Positions 1-11,902 of a stretch of DNA of 64,000 nucleotides are shown one piece after another. Source of the DNA: Lantana camara (taxonomy: Eukaryota > Streptophyta > Magnoliopsida > Lamiales > Verbenaceae). The stretch is from contig CM074856.1 in the NCBI GenBank assembly GCA_037501455.1, forward strand, positions 17,691,001 through 17,755,000, written 5' to 3'. The notes below the pieces were generated by a model, which worked only from the letters and a program-made list of their open reading frames with translations, ran no database searches and was not told the origin of the DNA. Every line of letters begins with the position of its first letter. The stretch's first letter is position 1. The position numbers were made by a program, and so were the translations under genes.

Positions 1-8
1 ATGCTATA

Positions 9-197
9 GTGATAGAGAATCAAGATTCATCGGCGCGGACGAGTTCACCACCACATAGCCAACAACCCGACGTAATCCATGAGATTGAGGAGGTGGTGGA
101 AGCGGAAGAAGAAAGCCCTAGTGCTAACTCGTCACGTTCGGTGACATCCACAGATCCAGAAGTATCCAGGGAGTCAATCAGGCTAGGAAACCACTAA
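9..197 (+). other. Possible exon or captured coding fragment, unknown
   Basis: An open stretch at the left edge encodes a Ser/Glu-rich acidic peptide (for example HEIEEVVEAEEE) and ends at a stop at 195-197. There is no ATG at its start. If real, it is the last exon of a gene lying to the left, with a possible acceptor just before position 10. Its first ~80 bases recur, diverged, at 2779-2860, so it may instead be part of the local duplicated repeat. No domain is recognised. Confidence 0.25.
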
Positions 198-243
198 TTA
201 ATAGTTTAAATGGCTAAATTGTATAAAAATAATGGATTTATTG

Positions 244-555
244 TTATCCTTTGGAAGGTGTAGAAAAAGGAGCTGGTATTGTTGTTAATAATAGTCCGCT
301 AAAAACATCCTCGTCCGTCCTATTCTTGGAACAAGCAATGCCCCAAATTGACATACTTATCACAGTAAGGAACGCTTTGTCCTTCATATAACTGATGGAT
401 TCGAATAAAACCGAGCCAAAAAAGATTATGAAGTCCACTCTATATGGACTCACTGAAGTGCTTACAACTATGCTACCAAAACTCATTCCCCAACCAAATA
501 TATCAATTGATTTGAATTTTTCAAGCATGCTCTGAGAGTATATAGTTGGAATCAC
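244..555 (-). pseudogene. Hexose transporter (STP-like) pseudogene fragment, copy 1
   Basis: The minus-strand translation contains FIIFFGSVLFESISYMKDKAF-type residues. These resemble the central segment of plant STP-type proton/monosaccharide symporters after the large cytosolic loop (family pattern: a Phe-rich helix ending in PVLF). It is preceded by a short GWGMSFGSIV segment that in copy 2 lies ~400 bp upstream of the same motif, so the middle of the gene is deleted here. The ORF is far below the ~500 aa of a functional STP. It is a dead fragment, related to the fuller remnant at 3456-4360. Assignment rests on eye-level similarity. Confidence 0.4.
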
Positions 556-1500
556 CTATACGATAGTTACGCACATTGTGCTTGTTGAGAGAGTGAATGT
601 TTTACCTCTCCAACGGGTGGATCATTTGCATTATGATCTTCACCTTTTTGTTTGTTTACGAAACCACAAGTATAACACAACTTGCATTTGGCAGAAGAGT
701 TTGGCACTTACAACAAATTAAAATCAACACCATTTCACCTCCTTTTGTTTTTAACCTACCGAAATTAATAAGAATTAACTACACATGCACTTTAAAAATA
801 CACGTGCATTTTTCTAGTTATGTGATATATAAATGGACTTTTGATTTAATTAAATAATTTTAACCAAATCTAAGATTATAAGACATTTGAAATTAAATTA
901 AGTGATGAAATGATTTTAATGATTGAATGAGATTAATTATTATTTTTTCAAAATTATTATTGTAAGCGTGCACTTTTCTAATTATTCTATCGTATAGGAA
1001 TTTATTGAATACCTTAAAATTTTTCAGAAATACAAACAAGTGCACAACAAAATCAACTCTAATTCACCTAATGCTATACTTAGCCTACAAAAATTGATAC
1101 GAGTTAACAACACGTGCACTTTAGAAACACACGTGTAAAAGGTTAATTTTTAACTGAGTATTGCACGTGTATAACTAGAAAAGTGCTCGTACAAAAGTTT
1201 AATTTTAAAAAAATCATATTTAGTGTCATATGATCATTAAACTAGTTTCATAATTTAGTTAAATTTCGAAAGTTTTATAATCATATATAGATTTGGTTGA
1301 TGTTATCTAATTATGTCAAAAGCTCTATTCATGTATTATATAACAAGAAAACTGCACCTATATTGTAAGTATAACTATAAAAATATACGTGTATTTCTAA
1401 AGTGCACGTGTATAACATTAAATTCGGTGAAAATTATCTAAATTGAGTCAAAAATCTTTTTTCTATATTATATGACTGGAAAAGTGCACGCATGTGCTGT
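556..1500. repeat. CACGTG-rich duplicated non-coding repeat, copy 1
   Basis: AT-rich non-coding DNA with many short motifs of the type CACGTGTAT and GTGCACTTTTCTA. Positions 556-905 recur at about 4376-4740, and 905-1500 recur at about 2857-3455 and partly at 4740-5030. Order and orientation are kept block by block, which points to old segmental duplication together with the transporter pseudogene. No gene is seen. Confidence 0.6.
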
Positions 1501-1506
1501 ATGTAA

Positions 1507-1700
1507 TCATTCTCGCCTCCACTCTCTTCTTTCCATGATTTGTTGAGTTATCCCCGATATTACTAAAATAATGGCAACGTGAATCACATCACGAGCATAC
1601 AAAGTGTGGCATAGAAGAAAACATTTGATTCTCAACGCACATAGTACATGCATGAAGAGTTGATTCCCCGTGAAAGTAGCAAGAAATAATATGCTGAAAT
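1507..1700 (-). pseudogene. Transporter pseudogene C-terminal remnant, copy 1
   Basis: The minus-strand sequence is clearly homologous to 3456-3650: both contain NQLFM.VLC.LRIK.FLLCHTLYA. In copy 2 this block lies directly downstream of the STP-like core, so by position it represents the C-terminal helices. Here the core upstream of it is missing. It is frameshifted and non-functional. Confidence 0.35.
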
Positions 1701-1815
1701 ATTTAAATGGGTTTACATATTCATAACATTTTTTTTTTGAAACACATGAACTTATGAACATAAAAACTTCTAAGCTTAATTCGTACCAAAAATAAAAAAT
1801 TGTAAGCTTAATCAA

Positions 1816-2778
1816 ACGACCTTATTAACTAATGCTTAGGGTCTTATTATAATTGTCACTTTATATTTTGTTGTTTATTGGTTAATCCTAATATTTATAA
1901 TCTTATCCGCATTGACATTAGAATTTTGTTTTAAAGAGGGCAAATAAATCATATATTTTTATTAGTATAACTTAACTTAACTTTTAGGATCTTATAAGTT
2001 TCAATCATTTTATGTTACCTTTTTATAACATTTTCTAAAATAACTTATAAGACCACCATAACCTTTATAAGTCTGTTAAAAATTTCAAAACTTTAAACCG
2101 TAGTCTTGTGTTGGATACTCCCGTTAGATATGATGAATTAAAATAAATTTGTATCGACTTATATTTTATTGTCCAGTTAATATAAAAACCTAATTATTAG
2201 ACGGTCGAAAGATGATGAAAAAACATGTACAAAGTAAAGGCAAAGATGTTTATATGACTAATATTATCATTGAAACTTAATTTATTGACAAATATAATAT
2301 TATCTCTAAAATTTGATTTATTTGATGTGTTGCAAAACTCATGAGAAACTTACTTCTATTTAATCTGCCTTGTTATTATATGAAGATGTTCATAGCAAGT
2401 CACGATCGGAAATGGTTGTCACCAAACCACTGTAACTCACATTCTTTTAAATTTTCAGGACTAAAATTTCAAACAATGCAAAAGCTCAACACACAACGTG
2501 AATATTCGTAATGTTTTGGTGAGAAATACATATGCTGCCCTTAAATGCAATTTTTAGTATCTTCAAACATAATTAAATAAATATTGCCAAATTTCCAAAG
2601 GATCATTTTCATCGTCCCACTAGTATTATTTTTATGGAGGTTGCTATTTGTTTACTTGATTACTAGAGAAAATCTCAGCCAAGCCCTGCCCCCGCTCCCA
2701 TTAGCTTATCAGGTAAATAATTATCTTTATTAAGGTATTAAATCACAATATTCATATGTCAGTTTAACTATTTTTTCA
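1816..2778. other. AT-rich spacer, no gene seen
   Basis: About 960 bases of AT-rich DNA without a convincing ORF, terminal inverted repeat or RNA gene. The only structured point is the right end, where the duplicated unit restarts at 2779. Confidence 0.6.
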
Positions 2779-3455
2779 TGCTATACTGATAGAGAATCAA
2801 GATTCATCGGCACGGACGAGTTCACCACCACGTAGCCAATAACTCGACGTAATTCATGATTTTAATGATTGAATGAGATTAATTATTATTTTTTTCAAAA
2901 TTAACATTTTACGCGTGCACTTTTCTAATTATTCTATCGTATAGGAATTTACTGAATATCTTTAATTTTTTTTCAGAAATATAAACAAGTGCACAACAAA
3001 ATCAACTCCAATTCACCTACTTCTGTTTTTATCCTACAAAAATTAATACGAGTTAACAACACGTGGACTTTAGAAATACACGTGTAAAAGGTTAATTTTT
3101 AACTAGAGTATTGCACGTGTATAATTAGAAAAATGCACGTCCAAAAGTTTAATTTTTAGAAATCATATCTAGTGTCATATGATCATTAAACTAGTTTCAT
3201 CATTTAGTTAATTTTCGAAAGTTTTATAATCATATATAGATTTGGTTAATGTTATCTAATTATGTCAAAAGCTCTATTCATGTATTTTATAACAAGGAAA
3301 CTTCACATATATTGTAAGTATAACTAGAAAAATACACGTGTATTTCTAAAGTGCACGTGTATAATATTAAGTTTGGTGAAAATTATCTTAGTTGAGTCAA
3401 AAATCTTTTTTCTATATTATATGACTGAAAAATTGCACGCGTGTGCTATATGTAA
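2779..3455. repeat. CACGTG-rich duplicated repeat, copy 2
   Basis: Bases 2779-2860 repeat the start of the window (1-80) with a few substitutions. The sequence then jumps to the equivalent of position 905 and follows copy 1 to about 1500. The jump means the two copies differ by a deletion of ~800 bp that in copy 1 holds the transporter fragment. The CACGTG-type motifs are retained. Confidence 0.6.
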
Positions 3456-4360
3456 TCATTCTTGCTCCACGCTCTTCTTTCTATGATTTGTTGAGTTATC
3501 CCTAATATTACTAAAATAAATAGCAATGTGAAGCACATCATGAGCATACAAAGTGTGGCATAGAAGAAAATATTTGATCCTCAACACACAAAGTACAAGC
3601 ATGAAGAGTTGATTCCCCGAGAAAGTAACAAGAAATCCCAAACTATACATGAATTGAAAATGAGAAAATATTTTTTCATTTAAATTGAAAATGATCCCAA
3701 GACATACCTGCTATTGAAATGACAAAAATAAGAAAATAGGGATCAATAAGTTTGCTATTAATATCTATGATAAGCAAAGAATGTGGACATGCGAATGGAA
3801 TTATTATTGTTAAATAGGCCGCTAAAACCATCCTCCTCCGTCCTATTCTTGGAACAAGCAAAGTCCCAAATTGGCATAATTATCGGAGAACGGAACGCTT
3901 TGTCCTTCATATAACTGATGAATTCGAATAAAACCGGGCCAAAAAAGATTATGAAGTCCTCGCTCGAGAGCTTTCCGAAGAGGATCTCCATTGTTGCAAT
4001 GACAAGTTTGGGACGATTTAGATGATTAATAATCTCTTTGAATACATTAGTGGATTGTTGACTTCTTATATGAGCCACCATCACTGCATACTCTCGATAT
4101 CTGATGCTTATCTTACGGTTTTCAAAACTACATTCGTCTCAACAATGTCCTCTTGCTCAAAAAGAAAGTACGGGGACTTAGCCATAACAAATGAGCGAGT
4201 TAAAAGGAGTGATGTGGGAACCCCTGCTAGTACGAATGTAAACCTCCATCCCCAGACAAGGTAGCGTGATACTATATGAACTCACTGAAGTGCTTGCAAC
4301 TATGCTACCAAAACTCATTCCCCAACCAAATATATTAATTGATTTGACATTTTCAAACAT
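3456..4360 (-). pseudogene. Hexose transporter (STP-like) pseudogene, copy 2
   Basis: Read on the minus strand, the pieces lie in the order of a plant STP monosaccharide symporter. First comes YLVWGWRFTFVLAGVP near 4260-4200 (family pattern GWR..L.LAG.P). Next comes VFKEIINHLNRPKLVIA followed by FIIFFGPVLFEF near 4050-3900 (family pattern NRPQLV..., PVLF). VPRIGRRRMVL near 3860 matches the D/RxGRR loop, and FLIFVISIAGMSW near 3720-3680 matches the late helix before the PESTAR-like region. Several frame changes and an early truncation separate them. Substrate and activity cannot be inferred for a broken gene. Relatedness to STPs is inferred from motif order. Confidence 0.5.
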
Positions 4361-4375
4361 TGTCTAAGAGTATAT

Positions 4376-5030
4376 AGTTGGAATCACCTACACGATAGTT
4401 ATGCTCATTTGTTTGTTGAGAGAATGAATGCTTTAACTCTCTGACGGGTGGATCATTTGCATTATGATCTTGACCTTTTTGTTCGTTTACGAGACCACGA
4501 GTATAACACAACTTGCATTTGGGAAAAGAGTTTGACACTTACAAAAAATTAAAATCAACACTATTTCTCCTCCTTTTGTTTTTAACCTACTTAAATTAAT
4601 ACGAGTTAACTACAGGCACACTTTAGAACTACATGTGCATTTTTCTAGTTATATGATATAAAGGTGCTTTTGATTTAATTAAGATAATTTTAATCAAACC
4701 TATTATAAAGTATTTTAAATTTAACTAAATGATGAAAAAATTATAATGGTTGAATGATATTAATCATGAGTTTTTTTTTTCAAAACTAATCTGGTATACG
4801 TGCACTTTTCTAATTATTCTACCCTATAGAAATTTACTGAATATATCTTCAAAACTTTTTGAAACACGAACAATTACACAACAAAATCAATCCCATTTCA
4901 CCTCTTTGTCTTTAATCTACCTAAATTATGAGTTAACAACATGTGCAATTTAGAGAAACATATGCACTTTTCTATATTATATAACTAGAAAAGTGCACGT
5001 ATAGTGTACATAAATATCAAAAAGATTGAA
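4376..5030. repeat. CACGTG-type duplicated repeat, copy 3 (partial)
   Basis: Positions 4376-4740 repeat 556-905, and 4740-5030 repeat part of 909-1200, including the tract GTGCACTTTTCTAATTATTC. Together with the preceding blocks this gives a duplicated and rearranged cluster over the first 5 kb. No gene is seen. Confidence 0.5.
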
Positions 5031-5164
5031 TTTTCTTTACACCAAGAAATTAAAAAAAAATGTATTAATTTTGATTCGAGAACATATACAAAGCTGATGT
5101 AGTTGCATATGAAGACTGAATCTTGGAACTATAGAACATAAAATGAAGAGTACAAACGTTGTAA

Positions 5165-5484
5165 CGAGCACGCTTGAAATAAAAATGCACAAGTATGAGA
5201 AGTGTGATCTTTAACTAGAAAATGTTTCAATCTTTTAATAAGGAGAGATTTGATTAGAATATGAACAAATCCGTGTAAGAAAGTTTTTCTGTCTTAATGA
5301 ATTTTATTTTGTGCATTTGTGAGTACGTTCGAAATAAAAATGCACGAGAGTATACGGAGCGTGATTAGTAGTTGGATTGTGAAATGTTCCAATCTTTTAA
5401 CAAGGAGAGATGTGATTAGAATTCGGATAAATCCATGTAAGAAACTTTCTCTGTCTTGATGAATTTTATTTTGTGTATTCCTGT
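5165..5484. repeat. Tandem duplication of ~160 bp
   Basis: Two adjacent diverged copies, about 5165-5322 and 5323-5484. Both contain CGAAATAAAAATGCAC near the start, AATCTTTTAA.AAGGAGAGAT in the middle and AATGAATTTTATTTTGTG at the end. Non-coding. Confidence 0.7.
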
Positions 5485-5773
5485 GTTATTTTCTTTGCTA
5501 ATTAAAGTGAAGTAAATTTGACTGAGTATTATGGAATAGGGATTTGGATCGAATCTAAAAAGTTTGGATCCAAATACGACTAGATTATTCCATAAGTAAA
5601 TCCGTTCGAATTCAATAGGTTTTAGATTCATTAATATTGAATTTGCGTAAAATCGAATCAGATTAAATCAAATTCGATAAAAGATCCAACCCAATTAATT
5701 AACAATAAAACTTAAGTTGTTTTAGAAACAAATTATTAAAAAAAAAAAACAAAACATAAACATATAATATTTA

Positions 5774-6149
5774 GGGCAAATTACACCAAGGTCCCCTGAG
5801 GTTTGGAATAATTACAAATTAATCCCTCCACTTCTGAAAATTACGGATTAGTCCCTATAAATACTGTTTCAATTGAGGTCCCTAGACGCCGTTAGGGTTC
5901 CGTTAATTTTGACCTTTGAATTTTCGAAAAATATTACAAAAATGTCCCTGAACTATGAATTTTCTTACAAAATGACCCCTTAACTAAATCACATCAACAA
6001 TGTAGTCCTGTCAAAATTAACGGAACACTAACGGCGTCTAGGGACCTCAATTGAAACAGTATTTATAGGGACTAATCCGTAATTTCCAGAAGTGGAGGGA
6101 TTAATTTGTAATTATGTCAAACCTCAGGGGACCTTGGTGTAATTTGCCC
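5774..6149. mobile_element. MULE-type foldback MITE with 9-bp TSD
   Basis: A 376-bp element, almost entirely an inverted repeat: the left arm begins GGGCAAATTACACCAAGG and the right arm ends with its reverse complement. Arms of about 165 bp match nearly perfectly. It is flanked by a perfect 9-bp direct repeat TAATATTTA (5765-5773 and 6150-6158). A 9-bp target duplication is the Mutator superfamily signature. There is no coding capacity, so it would need a transposase in trans. Confidence 0.88.
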
Positions 6150-6217
6150 TAATATTTATGAGAAAACTATTATTTAATTAATTTTTATTATTTTTACTCA
6201 TATTCATTAAGTATTTG

Positions 6218-6972
6218 TGATGGGTCTGAATATGGGAGGTCCAGAATCCGATCACTTTGAGATTTGTTTGAGTGCGGGGAAACGGAGTGAGTTTGCCTGA
6301 AAAAAGGGGGTTCAAACTGCTAGGACAAACACCAAGAACAAACGGCAAAAAAGCCAAGCTAGGGAAACTGGGGGTGATACCCAGTGCTCAAGTCAAATGA
6401 TCTGAACTGATGAAGATGAAGTAAAGATGCAGAGTTCAAGTATCAGAGATTGCTTACAGCGGGAGAGATGAAGTCTCATATTTATAGTTGAGGGTCAGGG
6501 ACCCTTTAGTAATTATCACCGTGTGGTCCTGGCCTAGTGTTTGCCCTAACACATGGCATGATAAGGAGAAACCTAAGAGGAATCTCCTGTAAAAGCTGAG
6601 GAAAAGTTGGTGGTGGGCAACAGTAGCAGGTACACGGGGTGTGTACTGCATGTCAGAGAGCCATTTTGGGTTGGTAACGAGGGTGAGGCACACGCTCGTA
6701 TTCACCATGAGCCTTGGAGACTCGCAGATCCGAGGGGGACCTGGGCTAGGGCTGTGAGGTGAGGGAAGCTTTGTTTCTCTGTCCGTCTGTTCATAAGGGA
6801 ATGTTCTTCCGAGGGGAGTCCACGCTCGGGGGTTAACTTCTTGAGGGATTGGGATATACTTGGGGAATGAGGGTGGCGCTCGTCTGAGAGCGACTCACGT
6901 GGACCCTAATTTCCACGTGTCACACAACAATGACGCCACATGTCAAAACGAGGGTAGAGCGTATTTCTGTCA
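6218..6972 (-). mobile_element. Solo LTR related to the E1 Tat-element LTR
   Basis: Starts TGATGGGTCTGAAT and ends TCTGTCA. It matches the plus-strand reading of the E1 LTR (27595-28468) in the same order: ATCCGATCACTTT, GGGGTTCAAAC-like, GGGGGTGATACCCAG, TTTATAGTTGAGGGTCA, GGTCCTGGCC. About 755 bp against 874 in E1, with many substitutions, so it is a relative and not the same young copy. Flanks ATTTG and ATTTA agree at four of five target-site bases. No internal region adjoins it, as expected from LTR-LTR recombination. Confidence 0.75.
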
Positions 6973-6977
6973 ATTTA

Positions 6978-7871
6978 AAATTATTAACAAAAGATTACAT
7001 ATTTCTTTAAGATAAATAGCGAAAGTTAATCTATTAAACGTAGTGATACATTCTTTGAAATCTTAATTATTTTTAGTAGTATGTTTTACTTATAAAATAA
7101 TAAATTTAATGGAATATCATAAATAGTCGAATTTTGATCTTTACCGAATTGGATTCCGCATAATAAATATTCATAATCGAATATAATCCATCAACTCTTT
7201 TTATTGGATAAATATATTAAAATTTGAATTAAATTCTAATCGAATTCAGATTAAATCCTGACCGTTAACAACCCTGTTAGGGCATCTAGATTGTTGTATT
7301 AATTAGAATAATAGTTTACATTAATATTAGAACTCTAATATGAGTTATATTCTTCATTAGCCGAATAATCTGAGTATCTGACTAAAGGCAGCCCAACCTA
7401 GTCTCTGTTCAAACGACCCAAATCAGCTGCAAAATGGAAATGGGCCATGGGCTAAACAATGAACCTACAAAATTTGACTAAAATTATGGGAGCCCATGCA
7501 ATATAAACAGGCCCACAATATTAACAATTTTACAAAAATTGAGGAAACAGGCCCAAACCCACTAAAATCACAAAGTTAAACAAATATTAACAGAATCGTG
7601 GTGGGAGTTGTATCCAGAAGTTCCTATATTTTTTGGCTGATTAGGGATAAACTGAAACCCTGTTCAAACTGCATATTTACTTTGTTATTTGTTTATCTTC
7701 ATTTTCCCTCTTTTGTCATCATTATTCCACTCTGTTCCTGAAATCAATACAATTTGCAAAATTGAAGTTTCTTCAATTCAAATATTTTTTAAATATATTA
7801 TTTTATCGGATTGATAATATGTGTATATATATATATAAATTAAGTTAAAAGAAAAGAAAAAGGAAAAGGTA
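6978..7871. other. Spacer, no gene seen
   Basis: AT-rich DNA. Around 7110-7270 the words CGAATT and GGATTAAATCC recur and echo 5530-5690. This suggests an older element that was interrupted by the MITE and the solo LTR, but its ends could not be fixed. No ORF of note. Confidence 0.5.
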
Positions 7872-7991
7872 GCCAACAGGAGTTGGTCAAGTGGTCTGAG
7901 GATTCTGTCTTGAAGGCAAGGTTCGTGTTCGAATCCCTTGGGCGGGCTACTTGGGTTGTATGTGTTAAAAAAATAAAAAGAAAAAAAGGAA
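7872..7991 (+). mobile_element. tRNA-derived SINE with 11-bp TSD
   Basis: Contains a Pol III box A (TGGTCAAGTGG) and a box B (GTTCGAATCCC) ~35 bp apart. A short body (GGGCGGGCTACTTGGGTTG) and an A-rich tail beginning GTGTTAAAAAAATAAAAAG follow. The flanking direct repeat AGGAAAAGGTA (7861-7871 and 7992-8002) is perfect. The head looks like a degenerate tRNA, but an acceptor stem cannot be closed, so it is a SINE and not a tRNA gene. A second family member lies at 21266-21360. Confidence 0.8.
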
Positions 7992-8151
7992 AGGAAAAGG
8001 TAAAACAATACACCAAAAAACGAAAAACCCCAAAATTACAATACACCAAAAATATAGTACACCCCAAAAAACACCCCAAAATTAGAAAAAAACCCTCCTA
8101 CTTTCTCTCATGTTTCAGACACTCATATCTTGCGATGAGGTTGGCTATATA

Positions 8152-11100
8152 TCTATACTATTATATATTTGAAAACGAGGTTTGACTTTTTATTGTGTAT
8201 TTTGATGATGTGGAATTTTGTGGGTTTTTTGAGATTTTTAATTAAATAGAAAAAATGTAATTGGTTGATCTTTATTTTGTATATTATTTATTTTAAAACA
8301 AATAGTAACTTATGGAAATAATTATCTTTGACAATATTTATACTATACTTTCTATGTATGAATTTCTGTTTTAAATTATACATATTTTTATCAATATAAA
8401 TAAAGGTCATAATTAATGAGCTTTAAATTAAGAAAGAATGAATTGATAATTTTTATATATCATGATATTCACCCCATAATTAGGATGATATTTAATGCTA
8501 TCATTAATTAGGGTTAAAGAGATAGATAAAGAAAAATTAAAATTAAAATGTTTATTTTGTATATTATTTTATTATGAAAATAAATATTACTAAAGAAAAT
8601 AATTATTTTCAGCAATATTCATAATATATTTTTTATTATGAATTTCTTTTGACAATATACATATCTATACTATTATATATAGCACGACGATATTTGCACG
8701 CAATTGTACTATTTTGACTCAATATTATTTTGTGTTGTTTTCCAAAAGTATGTTATTAAAAAAATAATTTCTAATTGGTTGTTGGATCAATATATTTCAA
8801 TTATTATTAAACACAAAAAAAAAATTTATATATATATATATATATATTATTATTAATAAACACAATCCTTATTATATGCAATTCATTAATTATTCCATGA
8901 GTCAATACTAAATATATGCTATTGGTAATCAAATCTCCTAAAAATGCGCAAACGGAATTGAATTCCCTAATAAAGCCACCACTCCCTCAGAATTCATGGC
9001 ATCCCTCAAAATTCATGGCATTTGAAATTTATTTATTGGTGAATTTTAATAATTCCAAATTATTTTTAATTAAAAATATAATTAGAATAATTTTGGTTGT
9101 TTTTTCTTTTTCATATTTTAATTAATTCATAAAGATCTCAAGAATCAATTCTCTATTTGTATGAAATTACAAACGTATTTAATGGATATTATTTATTATT
9201 TTCTTATTTCTTTCACTTTATCATATCATTCAAATTTGGTCATGCCTATATAATCAATCTCTCCATCTCCAAATCTCCTCTCTTCAAATGCATTCATTCA
9301 AATTTATTTCTATCATTCATTTTTTTCTCATTTCTAATTCATCTAAGATGTTTTAAGTTGTAGAGATTTGTACGCAATTTCGTAATGTTGATTGGGGGTT
9401 CAGTTAATGTATAGTGTTCATAATCTTTGTCTCTTCCTTTGATGATGTCTGAGGTTCATGGTTTTTTTCTTTGTATTTTCATGAATGGTATAATATGTAA
9501 AGATGAAGTTAAAAATAAGGGAGTTTCTTGAATTTCTTTTTAATTGAATTTTTTTACTTTTCATTGCCCTTTGTTCAATGATTACATTTAATTTTTCCGC
9601 TAGGAAAAATATGAATTTATACTATACGTTGCAGATTTATATATAAATTTTTATTATTATTGTTTATTGATTAGTATTTTAGTTTCATGTTTCTGAAAAT
9701 ACCTCTATTTTTACTAAAATAATTGTCTTGAAGTATAATATTTTTAGTTTTTTCATATTATTATGTATCTTTAATTTTCAGATTTGTTATTTGTTGATGT
9801 GATGTATATTTTTTTTAATTATTAATTTATATTTGTTATATTAAATTTATGGATGTTTACGTTTTTAATAGTCAAATCTTCCTTTCTTTATAATTTTGAA
9901 TCGGCTATTTATTTAAATTATCTCAGATTTAGTTTTACTATTTTGTATTTAGCTATGTTTGTGAATTCATCTATATGATTAATATATTTGAATATATTTG
10001 TGAATTCATCTATCTTTTCTATATTATATATTTTTTCTGAAGCATTTCTATTGTTTCTTTAATTTCCAGTGTTTTTTCTTTACTTTTTGTCTAGCTATTT
10101 ATGGATTTATAATATTTCTTTACGTTATTTAAAAACTTTTTCGATTTGTGTTCTTTAAAAATAAATATCCTCATATATTTTAATTTTATAACATTAATTA
10201 TGAATTTTTTAAAGTTTTTTATTCATCGTAATTATTTGTAGCAATTTTTCTTCATTAAATTTATAACTAATAGTTTACCTTTATTTTTTACTTTTTAATG
10301 TTGGCCCTTTGCTCAAGAACTCTTATCCTTATTCATGTAATAATGTTATGATTTTTCCCCTTTCATTATTAGTTTCTTAATCTTCTTAATTAACTTTTTT
10401 TTTTTTTTACATTCTTATTCTATTTTTCATTTTTTCCTTAAAACCCAAAAGACACTTGAATAATGAGATTTGATTTAGATTTTATTAAATTTTGTAGGAA
10501 AGAAGATAGTCGAAAAATAGCTGAAGAAAAAATGAAGAACATATAAGAATAAGATTTTATTTAATTAGATTTAATGAGGATAATTTTATAAAAGTAAAAT
10601 ATAGTTGTTTCTCAATAGATTGAGAATCATTAATACCACCAAGGTTGGGGTAATGGATAATACCATGAATAAAGGAATGAACATTATCTTGGGAAGGACT
10701 CATGAGAATATTCTTAATTGTATTTTGTACCAATCAAGGGTTTTGAAATGAATGTGAAAATGCTCATTCCATTCATACGTTATTTTATCATATCAATCAT
10801 GTCGTTAGACTATAGAGTATCACAAAAAAAAAAAAGTTAGACTATAGAGTATATTAACTCTTTAATGGAGGAAGAGATCTTATTTAAGTTTTATTAAAAA
10901 TTATAATTGATTATTATTATTATTACTAAATTATTACCTTTAATGATCAACTATTACAAATATATAAAATCTATAAAATAAATATTATATTATGTAAAAA
11001 TCTATAAATTAATTTTTAAATGATCATATTATTCATAATATTTTCGCTATTGAGTATATAATGATATTACAAAATTGATATGTATTTTAAGAATGTGATT

Positions 11101-11804
11101 TGTTTTCACGGTTCATGTTTTATTTCTTTTACTTTATATGGTTTTTTAAGCAAAATTACATATATGGTTTTAGAATTATCAAATTGATATTCTTAAAATC
11201 TAATAATTTTGAGTTTTCTTTTATATCCGACCAATTTCACTTTAAAGTTATATTCTTAGTTATATTTTATTCATTTTATAAACTTCATATGGTTCTATAT
11301 TCATTTTAGAAAAATGAAACATTATTATAATATGATACTCATATTATTGTAATTCTAATATGTGTAATATGTTTTTAGTTATCTTTTTGTGTTTTTTGGT
11401 TCACATACAATTTTCAATTAATTTTATCAATAATAATAACTTTACATATTTTTAGTTAGATGTTCTATATATATATATAATATAATTATAATATAACTAC
11501 TTTATAATTGTAATATTATTTTAATATTTAATAATTTTTAGTTACTTTAGAATATATAACTATAAAACAACGTGTATCGCATGCATCGCATAGTAGCATA
11601 TAATTATATATTATAAAAGATATAATTATATGTATTGCACGGGTTGCAGGGGCATATAGTTATATGTTACTAAAAATATAATTGATAATAATTTTTAACT
11701 ATTTTAAATATAATATAATTATAATAATTCTATATAATATTTTTATTTATTTTAAATATAGTATAGCTATAATCATTCCGTGCATCGCACGGGTGGTAGG
11801 CTAG
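8152..11804 (+). mobile_element. Non-autonomous Helitron, plus-strand copy
   Basis: Begins TCTATACTATTATATA and ends with the hairpin CCGTGC-ATC-GCACGG (11778-11792) followed 8 bp later by CTAG (11801-11804). It sits between A (8151) and T (11805). These are the defining Helitron marks: 5' TC, subterminal 3' hairpin, 3' CTRR and A/T target without duplication. The 3653-bp interior has no Rep/helicase ORF. A second TCTATACTATTATATA terminus lies inside at 8664, so an older or alternative 5' end is embedded. The whole sequence is colinear with the inverted copy at 24296-41023. Confidence 0.85.
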
Positions 11805-11902
11805 TAAAGATAATACTGTGAATGTTGATGACAATGAGAGATGAGAGAAGAAATAGAAAGTGAATCTTGTAAATTGGTAGATGAAATGTTCTGTCAAAAT
11901 TA

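Noticed and set aside
1080..1410. G-box regulatory cluster
   Set aside because: CACGTG words recur at the same places in the duplicated, pseudogene-bearing copies. No gene start is nearby, so they are repeat content.
7872..7950. tRNA gene
   Set aside because: Box A and box B are good, but no acceptor or anticodon stem closes. An A-rich tail and an 11-bp target duplication show it is a SINE.
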